Shown piece after piece: positions 38,629-50,249 of a stretch of DNA of 64,000 nucleotides. The notes below the pieces were generated by a model, which searched no databases, was not told the DNA's origin, and saw only the letters and a list, made by a program, of their open reading frames with translations. The stretch's first letter is position 1. Each line of letters begins with the position of its first letter. The DNA comes from Mantis religiosa (lineage: Eukaryota; Arthropoda; Insecta; Mantodea; Mantidae): positions 170,152,807-170,216,806 of the forward strand of contig CM060952.1 in the NCBI GenBank assembly GCA_030765055.1. Reading direction: 5' to 3'. Both the position numbers and the translations under genes were made by a program.

Positions 38629-38663
38629 CTGAAGATGTCCACCATAGTAGTGGACGAAACGTC
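38629..38663 (+). ncRNA. hammerhead-like core, palindrome c right arm
   Basis: The best-preserved core: CTGAAGA (fits CTGANGA exactly), T, perfect 6-bp stem II GTCCAC/GTGGAC, loop CATAGTA, GAAAC, then GTC (a NUH triplet). Stem III would be minimal, as reported for PLE hammerheads, which may need a dimer to act. Confidence 0.7.
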
Positions 38664-38733
38664 TGGAAAATCCAACTCCAGCAGACCACGGCATAACAGC
38701 CCGGAAATAAGTCTTAGTTATAAAAGTTAGATG

Positions 38734-39215
38734 TTCTGCCCTTAAGGTGATGTCGGTATATTCAGGAAAAAAATTAGTCAGTGGAAGGCTTACCTCGACA
38801 GCTTCTTCTTCTCGTGAGTGACCAAATTTGAACAAAAGAAAACCAAACATGATAATCACACTAGTAATACCGAGATATTTTCTGCACATTCACTCAAACA
38901 GACTCGTCAGAGGAGACAAGTTGCTGAAGTACTATCAGTTGCGAATACTCGATCTTTTCAGAGGGATATATCAAAATGTATATAGCCAATGGGAAGTTCA
39001 GTACCATATGTTGTGGAGGTAAGCCTCTAAAATACCATTATTTTGCCTTGATCTTAATTTTTCATTCATCATTGTCAGTAGTGCATTGAAATCTTGTCTC
39101 ATTACTATCCATTCTTAGTCAGCTACCTTTAAAACTCTCTTTCTGTAGACTTCCGCGATCTGAAGGAGTTACACTTTGGTCATAAGACACGTTAATGTGA
39201 CTAAACTAGAGAATT
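38734..39215. other. no gene seen
   Basis: No recognisable feature. Confidence 0.5.
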
Positions 39216-39227
39216 TATAATAGTATT

Positions 39228-39668
39228 AAAGGATAGAGCTAGAATGAAAAATTCAATGCCATAGCCAGATTTTGATTGTCATATGCCAATGCCACAGCCG
39301 GGATAACATTGAATTTTTCAGTCTAGCTCTATCCTTTCATAGTGCGTCCTACACATGGCTAGAGTGATAGAACAATTATTTCCATTAATTGTACCTAATA
39401 GTGGTTAACTATAAAGTCCGGGCCTTAAAGTACTTACTGCATAGTAGGTCGCCATTAAGGCAGCTGTCTCATGTGTTTATTAGAACTCCTAGTGGTTTAA
39501 CGGGAAAGTCACGAGTCAGTTGGGGAATTTAATGTCATATCGGCACGTTGACCATAGTAGCTCAATGATTAGAGCGGCTGGACGGAGACCAAATCCCGGC
39601 TATGGCATTGAATTTTTCAGTCTAGCTCTATCCTTTCACGGCTAGTGTGAAAGAACAATTAATTTCCA
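39228..39668. mobile_element. tRNA-headed fold-back T2, composite
   Basis: TSD TATAATAGTATT at 39216-39227 and 39669-39680. The left part is a small inverted pair (39228-39340) whose tRNA-like centres are mostly deleted (GGATAGAGCTAGAATGAAAA versus TCAGTCTAGCTCTATCCTTT). It is followed by its own extension (CACATGGCTAGAGTGATAGA), a leader, and a complete plus-strand tRNA-like unit (about 39548-39606, CATAGTAGCTCAATGATTAG). The extension CGGCTAGTGTGAAAGAACAA then meets the right TSD. Confidence 0.8.
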
Positions 39669-39867
39669 TATAATAGTATTCTTTTCTTTGGTTAACAAAT
39701 ATATTGGTTTTTCCAATCAAATTAAAGTCTACTTTTAATTTGTGGTTTTAGTTGTTTTATCCCTCACACACAGTAAATGTGTTGCAAAGTACTGAATATA
39801 GAAGATAGATGTTATGTTCCAGGCTTATTGGCCGTGGTCAAGAAGTTCTCCAAGAATGAACCGACGT

Positions 39868-39898
39868 TTCGCCAGGAACTGCGCCTAGCATCATCAGG
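39868..39898 (-). ncRNA. hammerhead-like core, palindrome d left arm
   Basis: Minus strand: CTGATGA (exact), T, stem II GCTAGG/CCTGGC (6 bp with one G-T), 7-nt loop CGCAGTT, GAAAC, GTC. All boxes of a hammerhead core are present; stem sequence differs completely from palindrome c. Confidence 0.7.
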
Positions 39899-39987
39899 GT
39901 GGTGATCCGCTTGCTGTGATAATCAGAAGTCGAGTTCGACTTCGACTTCATTCGACTTCTGACTCTCATAGTAAGCGGATCACCACC

Positions 39988-40022
39988 CTCATGATGCTAA
40001 GTGCAATTCCTGGCGAAACGTC
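39988..40022 (+). ncRNA. hammerhead-like core, palindrome d right arm, mutated
   Basis: CTCATGA (G to C in the invariant box), T, GCTAAG against CCTGGC with one mismatch, then GAAACGTC. Probably inactive. Confidence 0.55.
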
Positions 40023-40110
40023 GGGTCATTCTTCAAAAACTTAAAGACCACGGCCCATAAGTCCGGAACATAACATCTATCTACAAGACGCCGGGCGTGA
40101 AAGCCTTAGC

Positions 40111-40655
40111 TTATTTATTCTAAACATAAGTCACAATAGGTAACCTTCAGCCATTTGTTTGATACTAGAAGAGCACAATAACGGCGACTTTTAATTAATA
40201 TATTAGAGTATATCATGGCTCAGCTAAATTAATATTTGAACAGTTCTTCATTCCTGGGTTAGATGCAATTTAATAAATTCATGTCATGCATGCAATTTTC
40301 CAAGAACATCAATAAATTGTGTATCGTTTCCTAGTAGTATTGTCGATCAATATTAACAATCATGTTAGAATCAACTTATCTAATATCTTTTTAAGTTTAT
40401 GTACTTCAGCCAAGTATATCCTGTGGTGGATGAGCGTACGAAAATGTGGCTTAAAAGGTTCACGGTTTATGGATTTTAAGTGTTCCATATTTGTCCATAT
40501 TTGTTACGACAGCATACAGCGTTTTATTGCTGTTTAATATCACATCCAATGTGTACGTGGAGAAGTATTCTATTCAATCCAAAAATTTGGTGTGTTATTT
40601 TGACAGTAAATATACATTTTTGAGGCCTAAAAAGACATTTTAATAAAACGATCCC
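40111..40655. other. no gene seen
   Basis: No recognisable feature. Confidence 0.5.
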
Positions 40656-40661
40656 TGTGTG

Positions 40662-40693
<32 letters not shown>

Positions 40694-40725
40694 TGCGTGT
40701 GTGTGTGTTTGAGAGAGAGAGAGAG
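40656..40725. repeat. (GT)n/(GC GT)n then (GA)n microsatellite
   Basis: TG repeats with an internal run of TGCG units, then GAGA repeats. Confidence 0.95.
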
Positions 40726-43700
40726 AACAGCATGACTTAAAAACAGAGTCATTCAAATACCAAACTTGTTACCTAAATTTCACAATTTCCAGGGAAGTGA
40801 GCATTTGACCAAGCTGCCCTTTACATAAAACATTTTCTGTTAAATATTTTATTTTTGAAAATTCTCTAAAATTTTTTATTAAAATACCATGTATTTTAAA
40901 TCTTTTTATTACAAATGAACATATACATTAAATTAGCAGGGAGTAGCCTCTGAATCGTCCTTATGAAAGGCTTCTGTGTAACTGGTAAGCCGTGAAAAAT
41001 AAACAAAGTACCTATAAATACCTATACCTTTCTCAAACGAGGGGTCCTTTTTGATTCCTGGTCGTGCAAACAGAACGGCATTTCTATATCGTTGCATAGT
41101 GACCCACTCTTAAGAGAGCAGCTAAAACCTGTATCACCACAATCCCGTTGTACCCAGAAAAGGATATACAAGACAATTTCTACAAACGTTTGTCTGGATT
41201 AACGTGAAATAAATAGAGGAATATGTCTTTATAAAAACAGTTTGACTTTTTCTGCTAATTAGCAGAAAAAGTCATATGAATGCAATAATACTTTTCTAAA
41301 GTACCTCCACTTCATGCCTATTATGTTGTACTACATAATATGTTTAAGTGTACGTCAAAAGATAGGCCTGTTCAGGTCGTAAAGGGATGACGTGTTTTTA
41401 TCTTCTTGAGGAATGTTAAGCTTCTTAGGTGGATTGTCTTTGTTGAATGCTCATCCCATGCTCCCTAGCGTTCGTTTTCTCAAAACTGTGTATATAGATC
41501 ATCAGTAAAGGCCGGAGTGTTATGCGTTTTCCCATAGGTACGAATATGCACATGGACTGCACTGTCATAGCTTGCACACGTAAACAATTGCAGGTAGTTA
41601 CAGTCTGACCATGACAACCGCCTCACAGTAAGAGGAAACAAAACTACACCCTCACCTTGCGTCTGCATACACTCGCAAAGAGTGCTTCACAGATTACTAC
41701 GTTACGTTGATTTCGACGTTTGTACGTTTGATGACCGTGCTGTACATCTGACGTCATTCATACTCTGTGTCAAGCTATCGCATGCCAGCAGCCTTCATTC
41801 ATAAGGTTTCATTATTACTTGCAAAACGCAGGGTATACATGTGTGTATGCTCCTCAAGTGGTGTCGTAATTAGTTAAGGATCATCGTTTAACATTTCACT
41901 GTGATATAACGTGGTAGAGAAAATAATTCGCATAGAATGTGATATAAGGACAATACTTCAAATACACAATGAATATTGTTATACCGCTTGAAATGAAGGA
42001 TACTAAGACCTCTTTTGCTCATTCATAGCGTTTCTTTAGCGATACTTGGAATTAGGATGTATATAAAGAATAATAGTAAAATGTTAAATTATTCACGCAA
42101 TGCTTAGCAAAAATATGCTTCTTAGGCATTAGTTACTGTCTCTCAGTTAAGATTTTGGATACGACTGATGGCAACATTCTGTAGGTGCAGCCTATGCCTT
42201 AGTTTTATATTTTTCTGCAGTCCAACGTTTTATCTTTGTAGCTCTCACACCCTTAAAGCTGTTCTACATTTAAAGGTACATAACGTTTTCCTTCTTCAGC
42301 ATCAAAGATCACTGTAATGTGATGGTAAAGGCATTCTAAAAATGTTTATGAAATACGTTGGTGTGAAGATATATTTTTGACAATTACGAAGTGTTTTTCG
42401 ATAACTGCACGATCAATGAAAGTGTTCTTGGGAGATAGACATGTGGCTAAGCTAAATCTTATGAATTTAGAAAGGACACTCATACCATAGATATTTATCT
42501 GTTCTTGTATTGTAACCTTAATGGATGTAACATACCCTGATTATTATTATGTTTGAGCAATTTAAACGCATGCTTACCTATTCTGCTTCTGGAAACATCG
42601 ATGAGGAAGGGCAAGCGAAGGGCATGGAGGCGGATCAGATTGGGGGCCGCAGTCTCCTTCAAATGTGGGCTCCCTAACGCCTCCAGATATTGCATCCTGA
42701 TACCAGGAGGCATGCAGGCTTACATGTCTCCATAGAGAGGTCTCTCCGAAGGCCATCGCACACTGAACGCCAATAGAGTTCCACCACCATTGTTTCACTT
42801 GCTTGGTCCTTGTATTCGGTAACAGGATAAGGAAATTAACTGATATAAATGATCGGGCAGGAATATTAGTGTTATTATTAGTGCTGTAGATAGATCAACA
42901 TTTTAATCCATTAATCTATCGGTTAATCGAGATATCTGTTCGAAAATTAGGTGTAAGGAGTATAGTACTTTAATACTCTGTATATTTAATTATTTATGAA
43001 ACTTTTAAATATTTAGATTCAGAATTTGTGTGTGCATCAAGTGCACATGCTTTATATAGTACTGAGTTAGATCTAAAATATTTTTGTAAGTAATTATTTA
43101 GTAACGTATTATATCAATATCTACTAAGATTTGTGAGACTGACATGCAAATAATAGTTTACATGAACTCATCTAGTCACTTTACAAATACTTCTTTTTTT
43201 CTGTCAGACACTTTACCAGATCTATTTAGCTGAAAGCCAAAATGTACACCCAGTTTCCCTCGCAAGTTTTCGTATGCCATAGTTTTAATTTCATTCAGCA
43301 GAGAACGTGTTTCCTTATTTTAACTTTTTAACGCAAAACTTTTACTCACTGTCACGAACTAAGAAACGTTACTGGCTTACTGCAGTTTACACCAGCCCTG
43401 AGAAGAGGGAGTAGCTATTGTTTCCATAGCTGCGTAAGCGAAGTGCTCGGTTCAAGGTTGTAGAGCTTAGTTTATGCTAGCAAGCGATAATCAGTTGTAT
43501 GCGATATGTTGTCACACATAAGGTGTAAGGAAACAAACCTCCCTGTCAGCATCTATATGTAGTTTTGTACCTCTTAGAATATTTCACAACAGACGTGTTA
43601 TTTAGACACTCTCGAGATTCAGAGTGATCGTTTTTTTAGCTATCAGGAGTTATTTTATCTCGAAGTTCAAAGAACATTACGTGTCTAGTGAAAGAATGAT

Positions 43701-45548
43701 GCGTTGGAAAGGCTGTTTACGTTGGAAGCAGTACATCAAAACAAAGAGGGCCAAATTTGGCTAAAAGATTAATATTTATTGTAATCGATTAATTTTAATC
43801 GACACGATTATTTGAAAAAAAAATTAATCTGCAATCTAACATAAAAAATTAATCGATTAATTGTTTCCGTTTCGGTTAATCGATTAAATCACGCAGCACT
43901 AGTTATTATCTATCTAATCTATCACAAAGTTCTCCTACCAACTCGGTAGAATTGCATTAAAAAAAAAAAAACAAGAATCTCACAAGTTTGCGGTCCAGTG
44001 GAAATCGAACCCGAAGCTCACGAATATGAGCCTCATATGTGTGTGTCTCAACGTCGTATGTTACACTAGCACAGCCTAAATCTCATTTCAAAATCCTTCC
44101 GACATAGAATGTAGCTGAGCGTTAGGCACTACTTTGCTTTCAGACAATGAAGCATCAAATGCAGAAAGGACTACTTCCGGGAAAATGCAGCAGTTGGTGA
44201 CTGCGACAGGCTCATTCTAGACTTCTCTTTAATTACACTACCTGCTTCATGAATGGAATAGTCATGAAAAGACAGTGGAAAGGGTGTTAATTTTATCGCC
44301 AAGCAGTTCACCATTGTACGAGTATATTAAACTTGATGACGTCAATTTGGCCCTTTTATGGTTAAATCTGGCCGTTTTGAAGCGAGTCAGACAGTAGTTC
44401 ACACAACAATGACACTTTCTGAATGAGCCACGTCAGCCGTTTTTAAAATCAATAAGCACTTTTTTGTCTATTTTCGGTTTCGATTGTCGTACTTTTAAAT
44501 AAAATTGCTAAAATATAAAACAGACGATAATTGTGGATATTTTAATTAAACGTTTATCAAGCAGTAAAAATCAACACATCAAAAAAATAACTCTTTTATT
44601 CCAAATCTGATACTGCAAAGAGAATGGGGAGACGTGGAGGTTCCAAAATAAAGCATTTTTATTGAGTTGCAGCCTGCAGGCATTTGCAACCTATGACTTT
44701 TTTATATGGCATGACACAAAGCATTTACATGGCCAGTAAGTGCTGTCTCCAACTTTCTTTTCTCATTAACTGTTTTTTCTAACATAACTATTATTCAATA
44801 TCATTTTGGAATGAAAAAGAGAATATTATTTCTGTTCGAAACAAACTCCTAGGAAATAGCAGAAAACTATTTAGTGGACAGAACATGTCGAAAAAATTCC
44901 CTATGTCATCATATTTTGTTAAGTTCTTCATAAATGTTGCAAATCTTGATGTATCTTCATGTTTTATAAGATTTGCGAGTTTTAGCTTTTAAAATAATGT
45001 CCGTTATAAATGAAGACTGGCGTTTCCAGATATTCTGTTCGGGCAATTTCCTGTGAAACACATATAGAAAACCCAAACTATTATTTCTAAGAAATCTTCT
45101 GGAGCCTCACAACTATTTCATAAAGTTTGTCTATTAAAGTCCTTTATTCGGGAACAGGGTGAACCAGTGCTTTCAGTGGCATATTGTAGTGTTAACCAAG
45201 GAAGAAACAATCAGTAGCTTCTTTTTCTAAATTAAAAGGTCGCAAAATTATCAAAATATATCAAGTTCGTGGAGTTTGTGATATTTCATTTAATGTTTTA
45301 TTATTAAATATGCACAAAATTACCTAAACTTATCTCCATGGTTTGTCTGTCTCACATTCAGGAATTCCTGATTCTGAATCCGGGGTTTCGGTTATCCTGA
45401 GAAAAATGAAGTTCAGTAATGTCATTTTACATCATTTCATCAATTCCATTCATCTCGTATGACCTGCCGGCTAAAATTGTGTAATAAATAAACAAAACTG
45501 TAAGGCTAATTTTTTAAAATAGTTAAGTAAATCTCGAAACCCTTAAAG
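40726..45548. other. no gene seen
   Basis: 4.8 kb without a repeat family that recurs here. A GC-richer part at 42550-42790 is open on both strands but unrecognised. A possible tRNA-like B box (minus, GGTTCGATTTCC-like) near 44010 is too weak to call. Confidence 0.4.
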
Positions 45549-45557
45549 AACATTTTT

Positions 45558-45890
45558 TTTTTGAATGAGTAGAGCCAGACTGAAAAATTCAATGCCATAG
45601 CCGGGATTTGAACCACGGATATCCCGCTCTCCGTGCGGTTGCTCTAACCAACTGAGCTACCATGGCCAACATGCCAACATGACATTAAATTCTCCAACTG
45701 ACTCCAACTGAGAATTTAATGTCATGTCGGCATGTTGGCCATAGTAGCTCAGTTAGTTAGAGCAACCACACGGAGAGCAGGATATCCGTGGTTCAAATCC
45801 CGGCTATGGCATTGAATTTTTCAGTCTGGCTCTACTCATTCAAACCTTAGCCTACACACGGCTACTGTGGAAGAAATGATTATTTCCAAA
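45558..45890. mobile_element. tRNA-headed fold-back T3, near-perfect inverted dimer
   Basis: Arms 45561-45700 and 45706-45845 pair almost base for base, with only a few nucleotides between. Each contains a tRNA-like head (minus in the left arm, plus in the right), a leader (GGAGAATTTAATGTCATG type) on the inner side and TTGAATTTTTCAGTCTGGCT on the outer side. The right arm alone continues into a 45-nt extension (CCTTAGCCTACACACGGCTA ... GATTATTTCC). TSD AACATTTTT at 45549-45557 and 45891-45899. Best-preserved member of the family. Confidence 0.9.
45738..45810 (+). promoter_or_regulatory. tRNA-like head of T3 (internal Pol III promoter)
   Basis: 73 nt that nearly fold as a tRNA: acceptor strands GCCATAG/CTATGGC pair over 7 bp, a D-arm GCTC...GAGC (A box TAGCTCAGTTAGTTAGAGCA), an anticodon-arm region around ACGGAGA, and a T-arm B box GGTTCAAATCCC. 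The T-arm is one base short and the anticodon stem is imperfect, so I do not call a functional tRNA. A mirror copy lies at 45594-45666 on the minus strand. Confidence 0.7.
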
Positions 45891-45899
45891 AACATTTTT

Positions 45900-47408
45900 G
45901 CTTTCATTATATTGGAGTATTTCTTTATATTTTCATAGATTGCCTCCGTCTCTCTCCATATTTTTTTCTGTCTCCCTGATCCATATTTTGCTATTCCTAG
46001 ATTTTCTAACACTTACTTTTAGCCATTTTTCATTATCAAGCGTTGGCAACTATCAAACTACATACCTATGTGAATGGAAAGCCGTGTCTCGACGTTATTT
46101 GTATTGTCTTCATTCTGTCCCTTTCTCCCTTTAAGGCTTGCAAACCGAAGGAGCACAGTAAACAAGAACTCAGTCGAGACTTAAGTCTGGAATGAGAGTT
46201 CCTGCAGGAAAGCAAACAGGTTTCCTTTAAACGACAACGGTGAAGTTCTTTGTGCAACAACAAATAATGTGGTTTTATTGTGCGGAGCGGTTTACTATAA
46301 TGAAGGGCTGCAAAGGGTTAATTGCCACCGTGCCTTGAGATGAATGTGTACTTGTGCTCCTCAGAGTTGCCGCAATGAGATCGATATTGTGCGACCCTGA
46401 CCTCCCGCCACCCTCCTGCTGCTGGACCACCTCTTCCCCAGCATCCCCATCCTCCGGATTAAGGCTTCCCTGGCCCGGGATGCTCACTCGGTACTCTTGC
46501 GGAGCATCACAAACATTAGAACATCTGGTAGCTTCAAGATGGCCTAAAAATTCCACTAGTAAATTAATAAACGTTGCTTAATGTGTAGTAATGCGAGTTA
46601 AGAGAATTTTCGAAGTTTATGACTGGCTTTTTTTATTTATATTTTTTGTACTATATATATTGCGTTTTCGGCAGTATAATAACTTCTTAATAGTCACGTG
46701 TACTACATGTGTATAAGCGGGCTAATAGTCAGATGGTAAGAAATCAGATATTTGAATAGCGGGTCGCTCTGCTTTGGCTTTAAAATCCTAGAAATTTCTT
46801 GCATGGCCACGAGAAAAACAATGACTTTCCACTTGAAAATAAAATGTATATTTTTTGAAATCTAACTTTATTTGATGTAAATTTTTTCAGCGATATCTAC
46901 AAGTTTCGTGCAGTAGATTTTATGGCTTAAAAATTATACAAAATTCATTCAGAATAAAGAGATCTTCAGAGGCTATCTCCACAAAATTCAATTTATACGT
47001 TTCATTTGTCCTGAAAATATGTTAATGGTAACATAATTTCAGAACCATTAAAACGCTCTATCTTTCAAAGCATACTGCATTACCCCAATCCACTTGTACC
47101 TACGTGGAAAAAACTATGTAGGAATACAATTTCTGCATATGTTTCTGTCCATTAACATGACCTGGATAGAAAAATAAGGTCTGTAGAAAGCAATTTGCGT
47201 AGAAGTGAGTAGAAAGTCATGTGAGTGCAAGAGTTCACGGTTTTTGTTCAATATTGGCCCACCCTTCTTGTCTCTTTTATTTAATTACTGTACTTATTTC
47301 TCTTTCTACGGTTTCTGTTCATTTACCCATTAGCTTTTAATCCTTTCAACGGTATATGCTCCGTATGGGAATTCATTGTGACCAAACATTAAAATGTCTT
47401 ATTTCTGT
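45900..47408. other. no supported gene; GC-rich island at 46330-46560
   Basis: The island is open on both strands (93 codons minus, 75 plus) and reads as codon-like rather than repeat-like. The minus frame (PEDGDAGEEVVQQQEGGGRS) is acidic and low-complexity. An acceptor-like TTTTTAG lies just 5' on the minus strand. I recognise no family; it may be an exon of an unrelated gene. Confidence 0.3.
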
Positions 47409-47419
47409 TTATTATATAT

Positions 47420-47597
47420 CTTCTTCTTCACTTCACTGCATGGGCAGAGTGCCCGTTCCGTCTCATAATAATTGCTCCTTCCATCTTTTTTTAGGTCTAC
47501 CAACATCTCTCTTTCCTTGTGGCTGATATTGGAATGCAATCTTAGGCAGTCTTGTTTCGGACATTCTTTGTATATGCTGCATCCATTCCTTTTGATA
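47420..47597 (-). mobile_element. short LINE 3' fragment with 11-bp TSD
   Basis: Nearly identical to 56618-56797: CACTGCATGGGCAGAGTGCC, TTTTTAGGTCTACCAACATC and CTTGTGGCTGATATTGGAAT are shared. Minus-strand 3' end GTGAAGAAGAAGAT. TSD TTATTATATAT at 47409-47419 and 47598-47608. Only the last ~55 codons of the ORF (WMQHIQRISETRLPKIAFQY region) are covered. Confidence 0.85.
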
Positions 47598-47608
47598 TTA
47601 TTATATAT

Positions 47609-49450
47609 TCTAAATCAGAAAATGGTAAAAGGTAAAGGTATAAATGTGTTTGAGTTTATATATTTTGAAGTCAGAATCAAAGGGTCGCAGTGTACTTAGT
47701 AACTGGTTTCATTAGTTATGAAGAAGTTTATAAGGCAGATGCCAACTTAGGGTCCCTAATGTGCGTTGGAGAATTACCTCGGCGCCTGATTTCTTCATGC
47801 AACCGCCAGTCTTACGGTTTTCGACATTGCTCCCACCTGTGGCGACAGGGACCACAGCGCCGCCCTATGCCAGGAACAGCAATTGCAGAGCCCAAGTTCT
47901 ACCACGCAGCAGCACCATTATTACTCCTTCCTTACACTATCGTCCCAAAACGATTGAGTTGATGTGATGTAGGAGGGAAAGTATTTGCCACGTGGCCAAG
48001 GGAAACGCGACTGAGCTACCTCGATCGCATTTGTCAAATAAAAGCTCTTAATTCAGGGTTCCGGGGCTTGCTCTCGTGTCCCGGAGTCTGTAGCCTTATC
48101 ATTGCACTTTGATTGAGCTTACCCCGGCGAATTAGTCTAAGTTTTCGAATCGGGATGGTGGTTAACGCTCTCCAGGCACTATCCTTTCACAATGAATAGG
48201 TAAATGCAACTTCATGGCGGAAAACAGAGGGCAAGCGAAACGGAAACTACGCTCTAACCCAAACGGCATCTAACTGCACAGATAACTCAAGTAAAAATAA
48301 GGGCATACACTTTTATATTTCCAATAATTTACTTTATGCTCAGTTGCAACTATGCAGCCATCGTTTGCAACTGAAACTGGTGCCTTTTTGGCTTTATCTT
48401 ATGCAGCAATGCTAACTTTTGGTGTTATACTGTGCATTGGTTTACTAGCTTCTACAGAAGTTCAGTTCGGTAAAAAATAACCAGTCCGGAAAATATGGAC
48501 AAGCTGAATGTGTCTGGTGTACCATGTGCTAGCTCATTTACATTATCTTCTATAAATAAAAGCAATCTTTGCTATTATAGCTGTATTCCTTGTTGTGATC
48601 GTCTCCTCAGTGCTACATTAGGGCAGCCGCTGCTTACGAACTGCAGCCCGTATTCAATTTCCGGTACCAGCGTGGAGAACTGAAAGACTTGCTCTGGGAT
48701 GCACTCAGCTTCCTGAGGAGCTACTTGAGAGAAAAGCGGCGACTCCTGGTTGTTAAGATGGCACTCTCCATGCCCATTAAGGAACTGTTGTGCCGGGATC
48801 TTTAGTTTTGTTAGTTGAACCCCCTAAAGGCTTATGCTAATTTTTCTTACCTCAGTCTAGATGCAGCGTTTTTTTTCGTGCCAAAGTTTTAATTCTTCTT
48901 TCTCCCCTTAAATTTTAATGGTGCGGCTTATATGCGAAGGCGGTTTATTTTCAAGCCAATATAAAACCCCTGCATTAATAACCCAAGGAACTGACACCTA
49001 CCTTGACTTGTAAGAAAAAATACTCTTGAGGAGTAGCTAATAGGCCTCCAATTTACAGCGGCGCCCACTCATAGTTCCATGGGTTAAGAGATCATTATCC
49101 TTGCTAAGTAGCAATTTGAGAAATTAGCCGTAAGGCACGTGATTACTTAGGATAGTTAACACCAGTCTAGTCATGAAGATAGATCTCGGCAGGTAGAGGT
49201 TCGGGAGCTGCTAACGCAATTTGCACTGAGTTGGGGTGTTATATTGATCAACACTCAAGTGTCGGCGATCGCGCTAATGGACCGTCAGGACGAACCGCTT
49301 GTCGAACGTTAATGAGTTTACACCGTCCGTTCCAGCACCATTTGCCGAAGCGGTAAAACGACTGAAAATGCTTGGCGCAACAGCGGTGATGGATTTTAAA
49401 GCTTTCAGCAACGATGAATATTGATTTTATTTTTTCACAAATGCCATTGT

Positions 49451-49453
<3 letters not shown>
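47609..49453. other. no supported gene; moderately GC-rich block 47750-48230
   Basis: The block has no repeat match in this window and only short ORFs; origin unknown. The remainder is AT-rich. Confidence 0.4.

Positions 49454-49497
<44 letters not shown>
49454..49497. repeat. (AT)n microsatellite
   Basis: About 44 bp of AT repeats. Confidence 0.95.
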
Positions 49498-50052
49498 CTG
49501 CAGCAGAAGGATGCTCCTTTCAAAGGAACATAGGGTTTGAACTGACAGAAGAACCCTAATAAGTACTGGTATAGAACGACCTCACATTTGTAAATCTTAA
49601 CTTGAGGATCTATTTCGTTTTTTAACTAGAAGGGATTAAAGGCTTATCCTAATATCTTCTTGATTCATTCACGTGATTTTTATTACGTTCTTCTGCAACA
49701 CTAAGAGTATCTACTTATTGAGATAAACTCATACACCAGTTTAGAGACGGTCCAGTTGGACATTTGCTCAGGGCGCCAGTTTTGAAAAAAGGGGATCTAG
49801 GTGCGAAATATAGAACAAAATGTTAGAAGAATGTCAAAAACAATTATTCTTAATTTACAGTAATGATGTGATTTTCAAAAATATGTGTCAAAGTCAACAG
49901 TTTAGATCTGATGAATATGAAAAACGTTGGTTTGAAAGAATCAAAACCAAAGAAGAAATTGAAAAATATATTCCCTGAAATAATGAACTCGCTTCAAAAA
50001 ACTTAGGAAGAGGGAAAGAAACCTGTCAGGTCTTCGCTTCAAAAGTTCAAAT
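49498..50052. other. no gene seen
   Basis: No recognisable feature. Confidence 0.5.
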
Positions 50053-50065
50053 GTTACTTCGTTTG

Positions 50066-50236
50066 GAAATAATCATTTCTTCCACACTAGTCGTGTTTGG
50101 ATGAGCAGAGCCAGACTGAAAAATGCCATAGCCGGGATTTGAACCATGGATCTCCCGGTCTCCGCCCGTTGCTCTAAACCACTGAGCTACTAGGGCCAAC
50201 ATGCCGACATTACATTAAATTCTCCAACTGACTCGT
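50066..50236 (-). mobile_element. tRNA-headed element T4, single unit with TSD
   Basis: On the minus strand: leader GAGTCAGTTGGAGAATTTAA, GCCGGCATGTTGGCC-like link, tRNA-like head (CTAGTAGCTCAGTGGTTTAG; GGTTCAAATCCCGGCTATGG), TTTTTCAGTCTGGCTCTGCT, then the extension ending GGAAGAAATGATTATTTCC. Flanks GTTACTTCGTTTG (50053-50065) and GTTATTTCGTTTG (50237-50249) match at 12 of 13. This shows the monomer form: about 170 bp, leader, tRNA-like head, tail. Confidence 0.85.
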
Positions 50237-50249
50237 GTTATTTCGTTTG

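Larger units (their letters stand above)
38410..38720. mobile_element. PLE-type palindrome c with paired hammerhead-like cores
   Basis: A near-perfect fold-back: arms 38441-38575 and 38584-38720 (GACTTATTTCCGGGCTGTTA outermost; TCGTGGTCGTAGCCTCCTCG inside) with a loop of only a few bases. TSD TAAAAGTTAGATG at 38397-38409 and 38721-38733. The extension 38410-38440 lies only on the left and on the minus strand reads GACTCCGGCCGTGAGAGCCT, shared with the other two palindromes. Each arm holds one hammerhead-like core. ORFs on both strands (80 and 130 codons) arise from the palindrome and are not taken as genes. Confidence 0.85.
39803..40110. mobile_element. PLE-type palindrome d with paired hammerhead-like cores
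   Basis: Arms 39803-39935 and 39945-40082: AGATAGATGTTATGTTCC outermost, GGCCGTGGTC, then GACGTTTCGCCAGGAACTGC, with GAAGTCGA repeats near the centre. Right-hand extension 40086-40110 (GACGCCGGGCGTGAAAGCCT) matches those of palindromes c and e. No TSD found, so the outer boundaries are less sure than in the other two. Confidence 0.8.

Noticed and set aside
38497..38889. 130-codon minus ORF over the 38.4-38.7 kb palindrome
   Set aside because: Its content comes from the inverted arms of a non-coding fold-back element; the overlapping plus ORF has equal claim.
45738..45810. A functional tRNA gene in the T3 arm
   Set aside because: The acceptor pairs, but the T-arm is one base short, the anticodon stem is imperfect, and the unit repeats with decay across the window.
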